Shown here: positions 42,282 to 50,263 of the stretch, piece after piece
How positions within the stretch are numbered: the first letter of the stretch is position 1
Layout of the letters: every line of letters starts with the position of its first letter
Source of the DNA: Cupriavidus basilensis
GTDB taxonomy: Bacteria > Pseudomonadota > Gammaproteobacteria > Burkholderiales > Burkholderiaceae
DNA length: 64,000 nucleotides
Assembly (NCBI RefSeq): GCF_008801925.2
Contig: NZ_CP062803.1
Location: 62,001-126,000, forward strand
Reading direction: 5' to 3'
Made by a program: the position numbers and the translations under genes
The notes under the pieces: model-generated
What the model was told of the DNA's origin: nothing
Database searches by the model: none
Seen by the model: only the letters and a program-made list of their open reading frames with translations

Positions 42282-42572
42282 ATGAATATTCAGATAAATG
42301 GCGAGGTGGTGAGAAGCGAGGTGGATTTTCATCGAGAACTAGCTTCCATCCTTGGAGTTGAGTCATCCTACGGCTTCAATACGGACGCGTTATGGGACCT
42401 GCTTAGTTCAGGTGTGGGGAGGCCCATTTTTTTAAGATGGGTCAATGCAGGTGTCTCAAAAAAAATCATGGGTAAATCGTATTTTGATATTTTAAACATC
42501 CTGGAGAGAGTGAAAATGCAGGATGAGGGATTCGGTTGGGTTGAAAAATTTACTTATAAGATCGATTTTTAG
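42282..42572 (+). CDS. Barstar-like immunity protein, orphan
   Basis: A 96-residue protein with the barstar layout: a first strand (MNIQINGEVV), then the helix-rich start with DFHRELASILGV, then YGFNTDALWDLLSS, where barstar has its conserved Asn-Leu-Asp-Ala-Leu-x-D type segment, and a terminal strand (FTYKIDF). Barstar-like proteins block RNase toxins of the barnase kind. No such toxin is encoded beside it, so it looks like an orphan immunity gene retained from earlier toxin modules. The gene is strikingly AT-rich against its flanks, a sign of recent transfer. Confidence 0.7.
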   Translation: MNIQINGEVVRSEVDFHRELASILGVESSYGFNTDALWDLLSSGVGRPIFLRWVNAGVSKKIMGKSYFDILNILERVKMQDEGFGWVEKFTYKIDF

Positions 42573-42757
42573 GGCGAGAAAATACTGATCATCTCAATTT
42601 TGTTACATGTACTTCTTACGCTCGGCCTCCATGTTCGGCGCGGCGATCCAACCGGACCTTCGCCTAAACGGCCAGGGGCCTGGCTGCTATTCCGGCCCTC
42701 CGGCATTTGGCTCGCCAATCGGCCGGCATATCAAATTGCGACTGGAGATTGTGCATT

Positions 42758-43603
42758 ATGTATTGGACGGATCATTTCCTGCCTTCGACGAAGAGGCAAT
42801 TCAAGCGCCTTTCCAATCTGTTGGTGGTAGCCGCAATGCTGGGTGGCACGCAAGGAATCCCGCGTGCCAATGCGGCATCCGGCCAGCCTGACGGCGCGAT
42901 GGCGGTTGTGCGAAGCTGGACTATCCTGCAAAGGATCCAAAGCGAATGTCCGGGGGGGCCCGATGAGCGTTGGCGACTCGATCGCATCGATCAGGCGGTT
43001 GCCCCGTCCCATAGGTTCTCCGCCCGACGATATGCGGAGGAGCTGATTAAGAGTTCCGCGTGGCAATCTATCCTCGGCAAAGACATTCAGACGCTGCTGA
43101 ACATGACGAATGGCTGTGGGACGCCTGCGATGCTGGAGTGGCAAGCGGGTATGCGCCGACAAATCGATGCATTAACGCAAGCGCTTGCTGGCGATGTTGT
43201 GAGCCACTGGCCATCTGAGGCGCTGCAGACGCCCGTCAAAATCTCTGTCGGTGCGTTGGAGGCCGTTGATGACGACGATCCCGGCTATCTCCGTGTGTCC
43301 TTATCCAACCCTGGCACCGACGTATTAGAGATTGCACTATCAGGCAAGGACCTGCACACCGGGCTTTGCAGAGATCTCAGCTCTGCAGATTTGCCGATTA
43401 CCGCTGGCACGGATCTCCCGACGCAGCTACTTACGCTGCGCCCGGGGGCGGCCATCGCAGCGCGCCTCATGCTCGACGCGGCCTGCATGCCTGCGGATTC
43501 CGTCGCATTGATTGGTGCGTTGATCGTTGTGCGCGACGGGGTGATGGAATATCGCTCCTTCGGACAGGTCGACATTCCCCGAAGGGCAGTGTCCAGGCAA
43601 TAG
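42758..43603 (+). CDS. Secreted hypothetical protein (full-length parent of the 469-bp repeat)
   Basis: 281 residues. A long basic N-terminus precedes a hydrophobic stretch (SNLLVVAAMLGGTQG) and an Ala-x-Ala cleavage region (RANAAS). The mature part has an alpha-helical first half with two cysteines (QSECPGG, TNGCGTP) and a beta-rich second half (KISVGALEAVDDDDPGYLRV). No family recognised. GGAG lies about 11 nt before ATG 42758. The last 150 codons are the duplicated segment. It is probably periplasmic and belongs to the cargo behind the CdiA gene. Confidence 0.6.
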   Translation: MYWTDHFLPSTKRQFKRLSNLLVVAAMLGGTQGIPRANAASGQPDGAMAVVRSWTILQRIQSECPGGPDERWRLDRIDQAVAPSHRFSARRYAEELIKSSAWQSILGKDIQTLLNMTNGCGTPAMLEWQAGMRRQIDALTQALAGDVVSHWPSEALQTPVKISVGALEAVDDDDPGYLRVSLSNPGTDVLEIALSGKDLHTGLCRDLSSADLPITAGTDLPTQLLTLRPGAAIAARLMLDAACMPADSVALIGALIVVRDGVMEYRSFGQVDIPRRAVSRQ

Positions 43604-43618
43604 CTGTGGTCCGGCGGC
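43150..43618 (+). repeat. 469-bp direct repeat, copy 2 (partner 40564-41032)
   Basis: Covers the last 151 codons of the secreted protein gene, its stop and 15 bp beyond. Same length as copy 1, no gaps. Roughly 18 of about 25 differences leave the protein unchanged. Confidence 0.85.
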
Positions 43619-43759
43619 GCCATCGCCGGCGACGCCTGTGGCGACAATGCGGCTTTAGTGCTCCGATTGGTCTACGTGTGGTGGGTCGTGATGCAACGGC
43701 CAGGCTTGGCCGCCCCTTCGCGCGGCACCGACATCCCCGCGTTCCCCAACTTTCCATAC

Positions 43760-43783
43760 TTCTGGTGCGGCAGCGCACCAGAA
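43760..43783. promoter_or_regulatory. 24-bp perfect inverted repeat, candidate enhancer site
   Basis: TTCTGGTGCG and CGCACCAGAA (10-bp arms) flank GCAG. It lies about 90 bp upstream of the sigma54 promoter, the usual distance for an activator such as NtrC or another enhancer-binding protein. Its half-site order differs from the textbook NtrC site. A second palindrome, CGTGCGCACG, lies at about 43790-43799. Confidence 0.5.
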
Positions 43784-43872
43784 CCGTGCCGTGCGCACGT
43801 ACTTGCCGCCTGCCATGGGCGTTTTCGGCCACCATTGCGGCGTTTTCCATCCCTGGGTAGCCCCAAATTCAC

Positions 43873-43888
43873 TGGCACGGTTGTTGCA
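43873..43888 (+). promoter_or_regulatory. Sigma54 promoter of the uptake operon
   Basis: TGGCACGGTTGTTGCA matches the sigma54 consensus TGGCACG-N4-TTGCA at every fixed base, with the -24 GG and -12 GC exactly ten bases apart. Transcription should begin about 11-12 bp downstream, giving a leader of about 85 nt before the binding-protein gene. This ties the operon to nitrogen limitation or another RpoN signal. Confidence 0.85.
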
Positions 43889-43982
43889 TCGCAGAATTCA
43901 AGTGACTTGAATTTAAAGAAAGTCACGCGTAGTTTTGCTCGAGTTACTTGAATACCAACCGTTTGTCCACGTGTCGAAGGGG

Positions 43983-45164
43983 ATGAGAGTGCGCAAGAAG
44001 AACACCGTAGTTGCCGCTGCCTTGTTGCTGGCCTCGGCCGGGTTGGCCGGGATGTCCGCGCCGGCTGCTGCCAAGGATGTCGTCAAGATTGCCTTCGTGG
44101 GCCCGCTGACTGGCGGCGTGTCGTCCATCGGCCTGGGCGGGCGCAACTCCGCCGACCTGGCGGTTCGCTTGCGCAATGCTGACCCGAAGTCGAAGTACAC
44201 CTATGAGCTGGTCACGCAGGATGATGAGTGCCGCCCTAACGTGGGCGTGCAGGTGGCGACCAAGATCGCTGCCGACAAGAGCATCGTGGCGGGGGTGACG
44301 CATTTCTGTTCGGCCGTGGCGATGGGCACGGTTGGCGTGTACAACCGCTTTGGCATGCCGGCCGTGGTGTGGGGCGCGGTGTTGCCGGATGTCACTTACG
44401 GCAATAACTTCAAGGAGATCCATCGCGTCAACGGCACGATGATCAACCAGAGCGAGGTTGCGGCGAAGTTCATGACGGGCCTGGGCTACAAGAAGTGGGC
44501 GATCATCCATGACACCACCGATTACGGCAAAGGCCATAACAAGTACTTCAGCGAGTTTCTGAAGAAGGATGGCGGCACGGTGCTGGGTACGTTCGGCGTG
44601 ACGGCTGACCAGCAGGATTTCACGACGGAACTGACCAAGATTCGCGAGCTGAAGCCGGACGTTGTCTACTTTGGTGGCCTCACGCCGCTGGGCGTGCGCA
44701 TCCGCACGCAGATGGAGAAGCTGGGCATCAAGGCACAGTTCGAGGGGACGTCGGGCATCAAGTCCGATGCGTATATCCAGGGTACGGGCAAGGAGCAGGC
44801 CGAGGGCTCGCTGGCCTTTATCGAGGGCGCGCCGTGGGAGAAGCTGCCCGGCGGCTTGTTCTTCGCGGGCAAGTACTCGCAGCAGAAGTACAGCGATCCG
44901 CCTGAGGCGTACGGTCCGTTTGCGTTTGCCGCGGCCAACCTGATCATGGATGCGGTGGAGAAGGTGGGGCCGGATCGCAAGAAGGTGCGCGACACGCTCA
45001 ATGCGACCAAGGATGCCGACACCATCATCGGCAAGGTGACGTTCGACGACCATCGCCAGAACATCGTGCCGCTGGTTACCAAGTATGTGGTCGAGGATGG
45101 CAAGTGGGTGATCTGGGAGGACAGCACCTACGGCAAGGGCAAGAAGAAGCTCGCCGGCTTGTAA
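43983..45164 (+). CDS. ABC transporter periplasmic binding protein, branched-chain amino acid type
   Basis: A 393-residue type I periplasmic binding protein. Signal peptide (VVAAALLLASAGLAGMSAPAAA), then VKIAFVGPLTGGVSSIGLGG, the usual opening of LivJ/AmiC-type receptors, and two Rossmann-like lobes. It captures a substrate for the permeases that follow. The downstream amidase and carbamoylase genes suggest an amide, hydantoin or ureide rather than leucine. AAGGGG precedes ATG 43983; a GTG two codons later has better spacing. It directly follows the sigma54 promoter. Confidence 0.92.
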   Translation: MRVRKKNTVVAAALLLASAGLAGMSAPAAAKDVVKIAFVGPLTGGVSSIGLGGRNSADLAVRLRNADPKSKYTYELVTQDDECRPNVGVQVATKIAADKSIVAGVTHFCSAVAMGTVGVYNRFGMPAVVWGAVLPDVTYGNNFKEIHRVNGTMINQSEVAAKFMTGLGYKKWAIIHDTTDYGKGHNKYFSEFLKKDGGTVLGTFGVTADQQDFTTELTKIRELKPDVVYFGGLTPLGVRIRTQMEKLGIKAQFEGTSGIKSDAYIQGTGKEQAEGSLAFIEGAPWEKLPGGLFFAGKYSQQKYSDPPEAYGPFAFAAANLIMDAVEKVGPDRKKVRDTLNATKDADTIIGKVTFDDHRQNIVPLVTKYVVEDGKWVIWEDSTYGKGKKKLAGL

Positions 45165-45205
45165 ATCACTGACGCGTTAAACCAGAAAAGCACGATCCCA
45201 CGAAT

Positions 45206-45242
45206 CCACGGGCCCGCGACCGCAAGGCGCGGCGGCCCGTGG
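45206..45242 (+). terminator. Hairpin between binding-protein and permease genes
   Basis: CCACGGGCC (45206-45214) pairs with GGCCCGTGG (45234-45242), with further CGCG pairing inside. No T-run. Such hairpins often stabilise the binding-protein mRNA or attenuate the distal operon so that more receptor than permease is made. Confidence 0.5.
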
Positions 45243-45289
45243 CCGACTGCGCGTGGCGTCTGGCTTCTTGTCTGGATGGGGGGAACTCG

Positions 45290-46219
45290 ATGAGTGTGAT
45301 TGGCCAATACGTATTCAACGGTTTGATGCTCGGCATGATCTATGCCATGGTCGCCGTGGGATTTACGCTGTTTTTCGGCGTGCTGGATGTGATCAAGTTC
45401 TCGCACGGCGATACGCTGATGGTCGGCGCGTTTGCTGGCCTGGCGGCGTCCACTGGCGTGCTGATGCTCGACATCCAGTCGCCCTGGATCCGCTTGCTGG
45501 CGGTGGTGCTGTGCGCGATCTGCGTGACCGGCCTGCTGGGCGCGGCGATTGCTAAATTCCTGATCCTGCCGCTGCGCAAGGCGGCACCGCTCAATACATT
45601 GCTGGCCACGCTGATGCTGGGCACGGTGATGCGCGAATCCGTGCGGCTGTTCTATCCCGATGGCTCCAACCCCAAGCCGTTCCCGGCGCTGCTGCCAACG
45701 GCTTCCATCGAGCTGGGCAGCTTGTCGCTGCGTGCCGATAACCTGATCCTGCTGGGGACCGGCATCGCCATCATCGTCGGCGTGCATCTGCTGATTACGC
45801 GTACCCGTTTCGGCATGGCGATCCGCGCGGTGGCGCAGAATGGCGAAACGGCGCGGCTGATGGGCATCAACTTCGAGGCGGTGGTGCTGCTGACGTTCGC
45901 GCTGGGCTCGGGCATGGCGGCGCTGGCGGGCGTGATGAACGGGCTGTACTACAACGAGATCAACTTTAATGTGGGGCTGTTGCTTGGCGTGATCGGCTTT
46001 GCCGCGGCCATTCTCGGCGGGCTGGGGAACATCTACGGCGCCATCCTCGGCGGGTTTCTGTTTGCCGCGCTGCAGGTGCTTGGCAGCGCCACATTGCCTG
46101 CGCTGATTCCGGATATCCCGAGCGCGTACAAGGACGTTTTCGCTTTTGCCGTTGTCATCGTGCTGATGGCCTGGAAGCCGACCGGCCTGATCGCAGAAAA
46201 ATCCAGTGAGCGGGTCTGA
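45290..46219 (+). CDS. livH: ABC transporter permease, LivH type
   Basis: A 309-residue inner-membrane protein with about eight helices. It starts with the LivH-like GLMLGMIYAMVAVGFTLFFG and FSHGD, and carries the cytoplasmic EAA-like loop RAVAQNGETARLMGINFE. ATG 45290 is preceded by a GGGGGGAA site. It pairs with the LivM-type permease to form the channel. Confidence 0.92.
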   Translation: MSVIGQYVFNGLMLGMIYAMVAVGFTLFFGVLDVIKFSHGDTLMVGAFAGLAASTGVLMLDIQSPWIRLLAVVLCAICVTGLLGAAIAKFLILPLRKAAPLNTLLATLMLGTVMRESVRLFYPDGSNPKPFPALLPTASIELGSLSLRADNLILLGTGIAIIVGVHLLITRTRFGMAIRAVAQNGETARLMGINFEAVVLLTFALGSGMAALAGVMNGLYYNEINFNVGLLLGVIGFAAAILGGLGNIYGAILGGFLFAALQVLGSATLPALIPDIPSAYKDVFAFAVVIVLMAWKPTGLIAEKSSERV

Positions 46220-46223
46220 CACC

Positions 46224-47417
46224 ATGAACACCTTGAGCACCATCAACACCCCGAAGCGTCACACATCAGGCACGCGCAATCCCGCTGTGGTGCTGGCGCT
46301 GGCCTGCATCGCGCTGACCGTCTACATGTGGTTGTTCCTGCATGCGGAGTCGCAGCTCAGCGTGGCCATCTTGCTGGCCGTTGCCATCGTGGCGGTCATT
46401 GCCGGCCGGAAGCTGGGCGCCAACCGCGCGCTCGAGGAGGCCGGCGTCAGCCGTCCGGGCCTGGCCCGCTTGTGGGCGGTGGGCGGCACGTTGGCGCTGA
46501 TCGCCGCGTTCTACGATGCGCACTTCGCGCTGCTGATGATCTGCTCCGTGCTGCTTTACACCACGGCATGCCTCGGCCTGACGCTGCAGTTTGGCTTCTC
46601 CGGCGTGGCCAACTTCGCGGGCGCGGCGTTCTTTGGCATCGGTAGCTATGCCACTGCCGTGATGGCCATGCACACCGGCATTCCGCACTTGTTGATCATC
46701 GTCATCTCGGGCGTGATCGCGGCGCTGGTCGGCTCGATGCTGATCACGCCGGTGTTGCGCACGCGTGGGCACTATGCGGCCTTGGTGACCATCGCCTTCG
46801 GCATCCTGTTCAAGACGTTCATCGAGGTCAACGATGTGCTGGGCGGGCCGCAAGGCCTGCAGGTGCCGGGCATGACCGTCTTTGGCTACGCGCTGAACGA
46901 TGGCTTTACGGTGGCGGGTGTCGACGTGTCGTTCTACGTGAGCTATGCCTTGATCAGCCTCGGCATCTGCGCCGGTGTCTTTGCGACGGTAAAGGCGCTG
47001 GAGCGCTCGTGGGTGGGCTTGAGCATGGACGTGGTGCGCACGGACGAGACGGCCGCCGCCACCTTCGGCTTGCATATAGCGCGCTGGAAGGTTGTGGCCT
47101 TCATGCTGGGCAATTTCTTCGCGGGTATCGCGGGCAGCATGTACGGGATGATCACCGGCTTCGTGGCGCCGAACAACTTCACGTTCTCGGATTCGCTGCT
47201 GATGCTGTCGATCGTGATCCTGGGCGGGCTGGGCAATGCGATTGGCCTGATTCCGGCGGCCATCATCGTGCTGGTGCTGCCTGAGAAGCTGCAGTTCATC
47301 CAGGAGTACCGTTTCCTCTTCTATGCGGCGCTGGTGATCGCCATCCTGCTGTTCCGCCCCGATGGGCTGCTGCCGCGCAAGACGCGCTTGTTCTTTGGCC
47401 GGGAGACTTCGCGATGA
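46224..47417 (+). CDS. livM: ABC transporter permease, LivM type
   Basis: A 397-residue permease of about ten helices, including GLTLQFGFSGVANFAGAAFFGIGSYA split over two segments and the coupling loop VVRTDETAAATFGLHIARWK. I take ATG 46224, which follows the stop of livH by 4 bp; a GTG at 46206 would overlap livH. The stop codon overlaps the start of the next gene (ATGA at 47414-47417). Confidence 0.9.
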   Translation: MNTLSTINTPKRHTSGTRNPAVVLALACIALTVYMWLFLHAESQLSVAILLAVAIVAVIAGRKLGANRALEEAGVSRPGLARLWAVGGTLALIAAFYDAHFALLMICSVLLYTTACLGLTLQFGFSGVANFAGAAFFGIGSYATAVMAMHTGIPHLLIIVISGVIAALVGSMLITPVLRTRGHYAALVTIAFGILFKTFIEVNDVLGGPQGLQVPGMTVFGYALNDGFTVAGVDVSFYVSYALISLGICAGVFATVKALERSWVGLSMDVVRTDETAAATFGLHIARWKVVAFMLGNFFAGIAGSMYGMITGFVAPNNFTFSDSLLMLSIVILGGLGNAIGLIPAAIIVLVLPEKLQFIQEYRFLFYAALVIAILLFRPDGLLPRKTRLFFGRETSR

Positions 47418-48199
47418 GTGACAAGACCATGATTGAAGTCAGGGGACTGACCATGCGCTTCGGCGGCCTGACCGCCCTGGATAGCCTGGACATGACAATC
47501 CGCGAGGGCGAGATCCTTGGTCTGCTCGGCCCTAACGGTTCGGGCAAGACGACCTTCTTCAATGTGCTGACCGGCCTGTACAAGGCTAGCAGCGGCACCA
47601 TCACCTACAACGGCGAGAACGTCATCGGCAAGACGCCGCAGGACATCTACCGCAGCGGCGTGGCGCGGACCTTCCAGCGCTCGCGCTTGTCCTTGCCGCT
47701 CACGGTGTTCGACAACATCGTCATAGGCGACTACCAGCACATGCAGCACGGGCTGGTGTTCAACCTGTTCCGGCGCAAGGCGTTTCGCGCCGAGTACGAC
47801 GCCTATGTGGAGAAGGTAAAGGGGCTGCTGAATATCTTCAGCCCGCCGTTGGTGGCGCGGCTGTTCGAGCCCGTGGAGACCTTCACCATGATTGACCGCC
47901 GCCGCATCGAGGTGTGCCGCGCGCTGATGAGCCAGCCGCGCCTGCTGTTGCTCGATGAGCCTTCTGCCGGCATGACGCATGATGAAACGCATGCGCTGAT
48001 GAGCGATATCCTGGATGTGCGCGGCAAGCTGCCGAACTTGTCGGTGGTGCTGATCGAGCACGAGATGAACGTGATCGAGCGCATTACCGACCGCTGCGTG
48101 GTGCTGAACTATGGCAAGAAGATCGCCGAGGGCACCTACACGGAAATCACCGACGACGCCAATGTGCAGACCGCCTACCTTGGAGAGGAAGCCGCATGA
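47414..48199 (+). CDS. livG: ABC transporter ATPase, LivG type, with altered signature motif
   Basis: A 261-residue nucleotide-binding protein. Walker A GPNGSGKT, Walker B LLLLDEPSAGM and the switch His (LIEHEMN) are intact. The ABC signature, which in LivG is normally LSYGQQRRLEI, here reads as FTMIDRRRIEV, so the Ser-Gly-Gly core is lost while the flanks align. Composite sites would then rely on LivF's intact signature. Overlaps livM and livF by 4 bp each (ATGA), so the set is translated as a chain. Confidence 0.9.
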   Translation: MSDKTMIEVRGLTMRFGGLTALDSLDMTIREGEILGLLGPNGSGKTTFFNVLTGLYKASSGTITYNGENVIGKTPQDIYRSGVARTFQRSRLSLPLTVFDNIVIGDYQHMQHGLVFNLFRRKAFRAEYDAYVEKVKGLLNIFSPPLVARLFEPVETFTMIDRRRIEVCRALMSQPRLLLLDEPSAGMTHDETHALMSDILDVRGKLPNLSVVLIEHEMNVIERITDRCVVLNYGKKIAEGTYTEITDDANVQTAYLGEEAA

Positions 48200-48921
48200 G
48201 CACGCTCGATTCCCCCGGCACGCTCAGCGTGAAAGGGCTCACCACCGGGTATGACAAGGTCAACGTGCTGCATGACGTTTCCATCGACGTGGCCCCTGGC
48301 AAGATCACCTGCATCCTCGGCGCCAATGGCGCGGGCAAGAGCACCCTGATTCGCGCCATCCTCGGCCTCACGCCGCCGCGCCAGGGCCAGGTCTTGTGGG
48401 ATGGCAAGGACCTGGCTGGCGAGAAGACGCACAACATCATCGCTACCGGGATCGCTTGCATCCCGGAGGGGCGCAAGATCTTTCCGCGCATGACGGTGGC
48501 GGAGAACCTGGCGCTGGGTGCGTACCTGGAGACCGATGCGGCGCGGGTGCGCGATCGGCTGGCCAAGGTCTACGATATCTTTCCGCGCCTGAAGGAGCGG
48601 GCGGCGCAACTGGCGGGGACGATGTCGGGCGGTGAGCAGGCGATGGTGTCGATCGGCCGGGGATTGATGGCGGAGCCGAAGCTGCTGGTGATCGATGAGC
48701 CGTCGCTCGGGCTGTCGCCGCTGTATGTGAAAGAGAACTTCAAGGTCATCAAGCAGATCAACGCACTGGGCATCACCGTGCTGCTGGTCGAGCAGAACGC
48801 ACGGCAGACGCTGGCCATTTCACATTACGGCTACGTGCTGTCTCAAGGCCGCGTGGTGGCCCAAGGCACGGCCGAAGCGCTGGCCAGCAACGACGAGGTG
48901 CGCTCGGCGTATTTCGGCTGA
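48196..48921 (+). CDS. livF: ABC transporter ATPase, LivF type
   Basis: A 241-residue ATPase: Walker A GANGAGKST, Q-loop region IPEGRKIFPRMTV, signature MSGGEQAM, Walker B LLVIDEPSLGL and switch His-equivalent LVEQN. It pairs with the LivG-type subunit. The amidase gene begins 12 bp after its stop, in the same operon. Confidence 0.93.
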   Translation: MSTLDSPGTLSVKGLTTGYDKVNVLHDVSIDVAPGKITCILGANGAGKSTLIRAILGLTPPRQGQVLWDGKDLAGEKTHNIIATGIACIPEGRKIFPRMTVAENLALGAYLETDAARVRDRLAKVYDIFPRLKERAAQLAGTMSGGEQAMVSIGRGLMAEPKLLVIDEPSLGLSPLYVKENFKVIKQINALGITVLLVEQNARQTLAISHYGYVLSQGRVVAQGTAEALASNDEVRSAYFG

Positions 48922-48933
48922 CGGAGAACAGGC

Positions 48934-50223
48934 ATGAACGATTTCCTGGCACTGCCGGCGCGCGAGCTGGCGGCACGCATGGCGCGGCGCGAGCTCAGCG
49001 CGCAGGCATTGGTACGCGCATACATCGAGCGCATCGATGACGCCGAGGCCGGCATTCTGGCCTGGCAGCATTTCGATGGGGCGCAGGCATTGCAGCAGGC
49101 GCGGTTGCTGGATGCGGGGCCTGCCTTAGGCGCGCTGCACGGCTTGCCTATCGGCGTGAAGGACCTGATGGACACCGCCGACATGCCCACCACGTATGGC
49201 TCGCCGATCTACGCCGGGCATCGGCCCGTCATGGATGCCGCCTGCGTGGCAATGGCGCGCGCCGCGGGTGCGGTGGTCATGGGCAAGACCGTGACCACGG
49301 AGTTCGCCACTTTCCAGCCGGGGCCCACGCGCAACCCGCGCGCCCCCGCCGATGCCCCGCGTACACCGGGTGGCTCGTCCAGCGGATCGGCGGCGGCGGT
49401 GGCTGCCGGCATGGTGCCGATCGCCTTCGGCACGCAGACCGCCGGCTCCATCATCCGTCCTGCTGCCTATTGCGGTGTGGTCGGCTACAAGCCGACCTTT
49501 GGCACGCTGCCGTCGGCCGGCATCAAGTCGCTCGCGCCCAGCCTGGATACCGTGGGCGTGCTGGCGCGCTGCGTCGACGATGCTGCCTTCTTCATCGGCG
49601 CGATGGCGCGCCTGCCGCTCACGCCGCCGCAGACCGGGCAGGCGATGGCGTTGCGCGTTGGCATTTGCCGCACGCCGCATTGGGAGCGCGCGGGTGATGA
49701 CAGCCGGCGTGCGCTGGATACGGCCGCGCGCTTGCTCGAAGGCCATGGCGCCGTGTTGAGCGACCTGATGCTGCCCGCGGAATTCGACGAACTGACGCAG
49801 GCCCAGATCGACATCATGGCGTACGAAGCCGCAGCCGCTTTCGCGCCGGAATTGCGCGCGCGGCCCGATGGTTTCAGCAGTGGCTTTGCCGCGTTGCTGG
49901 CGGCAGGCCGTGGCATCGATGGCGGCCGCTTCTTTGCCGCGCAGGCGCTTGCCAGTTCTGCACGCAGGGCCTTCGAGCAGATGTTCGCGTCCGTCGACAT
50001 CGTGCTCGCACCGAGCGCGCCGGGCGAGGCCCCGGCTGGCCTGGGCGCGACGGGCGATCCCATGTTCAACCGCATGTGGACCCTGCTTGGCAATCCGTGC
50101 GTCCATGTGCCTACCGGCACGGGTGCGCACGGCATGCCGGTGGGCGTGACGCTGATCGGCCCGCACCGGGGCGATGCGCGCGTGCTTGCGGCTGCGCAGG
50201 CGCTTGAGCGCTGCGTGGCTTGA
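48934..50223 (+). CDS. Amidase, amidase-signature family
   Basis: A 429-residue cytoplasmic amidase. The Ser-cisSer-Lys triad is visible: Lys76 (LPIGVKDLMDT), the Ser-rich loop GGSSSGS at 146-152, and nucleophile Ser172 in TAGSIIRPA. Family members hydrolyse carboxylic amides, including allophanate, ureides and indole acetamide. Being cotranscribed with an uptake system under a sigma54 promoter, it probably releases ammonia from the imported compound. Exact substrate not deducible. Confidence 0.9.
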   Translation: MNDFLALPARELAARMARRELSAQALVRAYIERIDDAEAGILAWQHFDGAQALQQARLLDAGPALGALHGLPIGVKDLMDTADMPTTYGSPIYAGHRPVMDAACVAMARAAGAVVMGKTVTTEFATFQPGPTRNPRAPADAPRTPGGSSSGSAAAVAAGMVPIAFGTQTAGSIIRPAAYCGVVGYKPTFGTLPSAGIKSLAPSLDTVGVLARCVDDAAFFIGAMARLPLTPPQTGQAMALRVGICRTPHWERAGDDSRRALDTAARLLEGHGAVLSDLMLPAEFDELTQAQIDIMAYEAAAAFAPELRARPDGFSSGFAALLAAGRGIDGGRFFAAQALASSARRAFEQMFASVDIVLAPSAPGEAPAGLGATGDPMFNRMWTLLGNPCVHVPTGTGAHGMPVGVTLIGPHRGDARVLAAAQALERCVA

Positions 50224-50263
50224 AGTGCGGTGAGATGACCGATCTGAATCCGAGGAGAATCCA

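Noticed and set aside
42607..42891. Open frame between the barstar-like gene and the secreted protein gene
   Set aside because: It overlaps the better-supported gene starting at 42758, has no ribosome-binding site and no recognisable domain.
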